Source: Bacteroidota bacterium
GTDB taxonomy: Bacteria > Bacteroidota > Bacteroidia > Chitinophagales > Chitinophagaceae
Assembly (NCBI GenBank): GCA_023427575.1
Contig: JAEZAY010000363.1
Coordinates: 1-5,451, forward strand
Reading direction: 5' to 3'
DNA length: 5,451 nucleotides
Shown here in pieces: positions 5,387-5,451 of this stretch. Each line of letters opens with the position of its first letter. Position 1 is the first letter of the stretch. The notes beneath the pieces were generated by a model. It was given only the letters and a program-made list of their open reading frames with translations, had not been told where the DNA came from and searched no databases. The translations under genes were made by a program, and so were the position numbers.

Positions 5387-5451
5387 CCGTCATTGTAAAT
5401 GACCCCTTCCACTTTTTTTTAGAAAAAAAGTGGAGCAAAAAAACCGGGCTC
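5387..5451. repeat. Structured direct repeat, copy 2 (reaches window end)
   Basis: This is the second copy of the 65-base unit, offset by 351 bases from copy 1 and in the same orientation. The palindrome lies at 5389-5403 and the 12-bp hairpin arms at 5408-5419 and 5423-5434. The unit touches the window edge, so its true right boundary and the last base of the third stem cannot be seen. The left flank (about 5327-5386) is clearly related to that of copy 1 but diverged, for example TAATAATTTT shared at 5339-5348 and ATCAA shared at 5369-5373. The core is therefore much better conserved than its flank. Confidence 0.93.

Larger units (their letters stand above)
4882..5451. other. Gene-poor repeat-rich region upstream of gldC
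   Basis: No confident gene is visible in these 570 bases. The region holds a probable gldC promoter, two copies of a structured 65-base repeat within longer degenerate repeats, a perfect 15-bp inverted repeat, and about 190 bases between them (5102-5293) in which I see no gene, tRNA or recognisable motif. Short open frames occur on both strands. On the plus strand 4918-5115 is free of stops but has no ATG, GTG or TTG, and the matching frame of the second copy is open from 5308 to the window end with one ATG at 5377. Both encode VIVNDPFHFFLEKKWSKK, because the underlying DNA is repeated. This could be translated repeat DNA with no function. The region is lower in coding signal than everything to its left. 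Confidence 0.7.

Noticed and set aside
5036..5451. CRISPR array or integron attC array from the repeated unit
   Set aside because: There are only two copies, 286 bases apart edge to edge, no regular spacers, no cas or integrase gene, and no clear RYYYAAC/GTTRRRY ends.

Overview
This window looks like a piece of a Bacteroidota chromosome, probably Chitinophagales or Sphingobacteriales. The evidence is a GldC homologue (a family I know only from Bacteroidota), a single-POTRA outer-membrane barrel with a Bacteroidota-style signal peptide, AT-rich spacers with weak or absent Shine-Dalgarno sequences, and Bacteroidota-like -33/-7 promoter candidates. Genus-level placement is not possible from sequence alone.

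All confident genes lie on the minus strand and read right to left: gldC (4537-4881), a GatB/YqeY-domain protein (4076-4534), a CvpA-family membrane protein (3479-4027), an alpha/beta hydrolase (2537-3313), a CBS-domain protein (1791-2453), a POTRA/beta-barrel outer-membrane protein (283-1749), and the first 72 codons of NAD kinase (1-218), which runs off the left edge just before its GGDG motif. Most gaps are short (2, 48, 83, 41 and 64 bases). The exception is 165 bases between cvpA and the hydrolase. That gap holds an open frame of 53 codons that overlaps the hydrolase start as ATGA, so it is either a leader region or a small unrecognised gene. The row probably makes one to three transcripts, with candidate promoters before gldC and before the CBS gene.

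The proteins cover housekeeping and envelope roles: NADP supply (NadK), a ligand-sensing CBS/ACT-like protein, an outer-membrane Omp85-like barrel, an inner-membrane CvpA protein, an esterase-like hydrolase, a tRNA-amidotransferase-related YqeY protein, and a gliding-associated cytoplasmic protein. No shared pathway is evident; the link is mainly co-orientation.

The right end (4882-5451, 570 bases) has no confident gene and is the most unusual part. It carries two direct copies, 351 bases apart, of a 65-base element that is 64/65 identical. Each copy contains a 6-bp palindrome and a 12-bp A/T-cored hairpin, and copy 1 shows a third stem that competes with the hairpin (its last base lies beyond the window in copy 2). 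The copies are embedded in a weaker repeat. Between them is a perfect 15-bp inverted repeat. Short open frames cross the repeats on both strands, but none is convincing as a gene. This looks like a dispersed intergenic repeat family or decayed duplicated sequence rather than a recognisable system.
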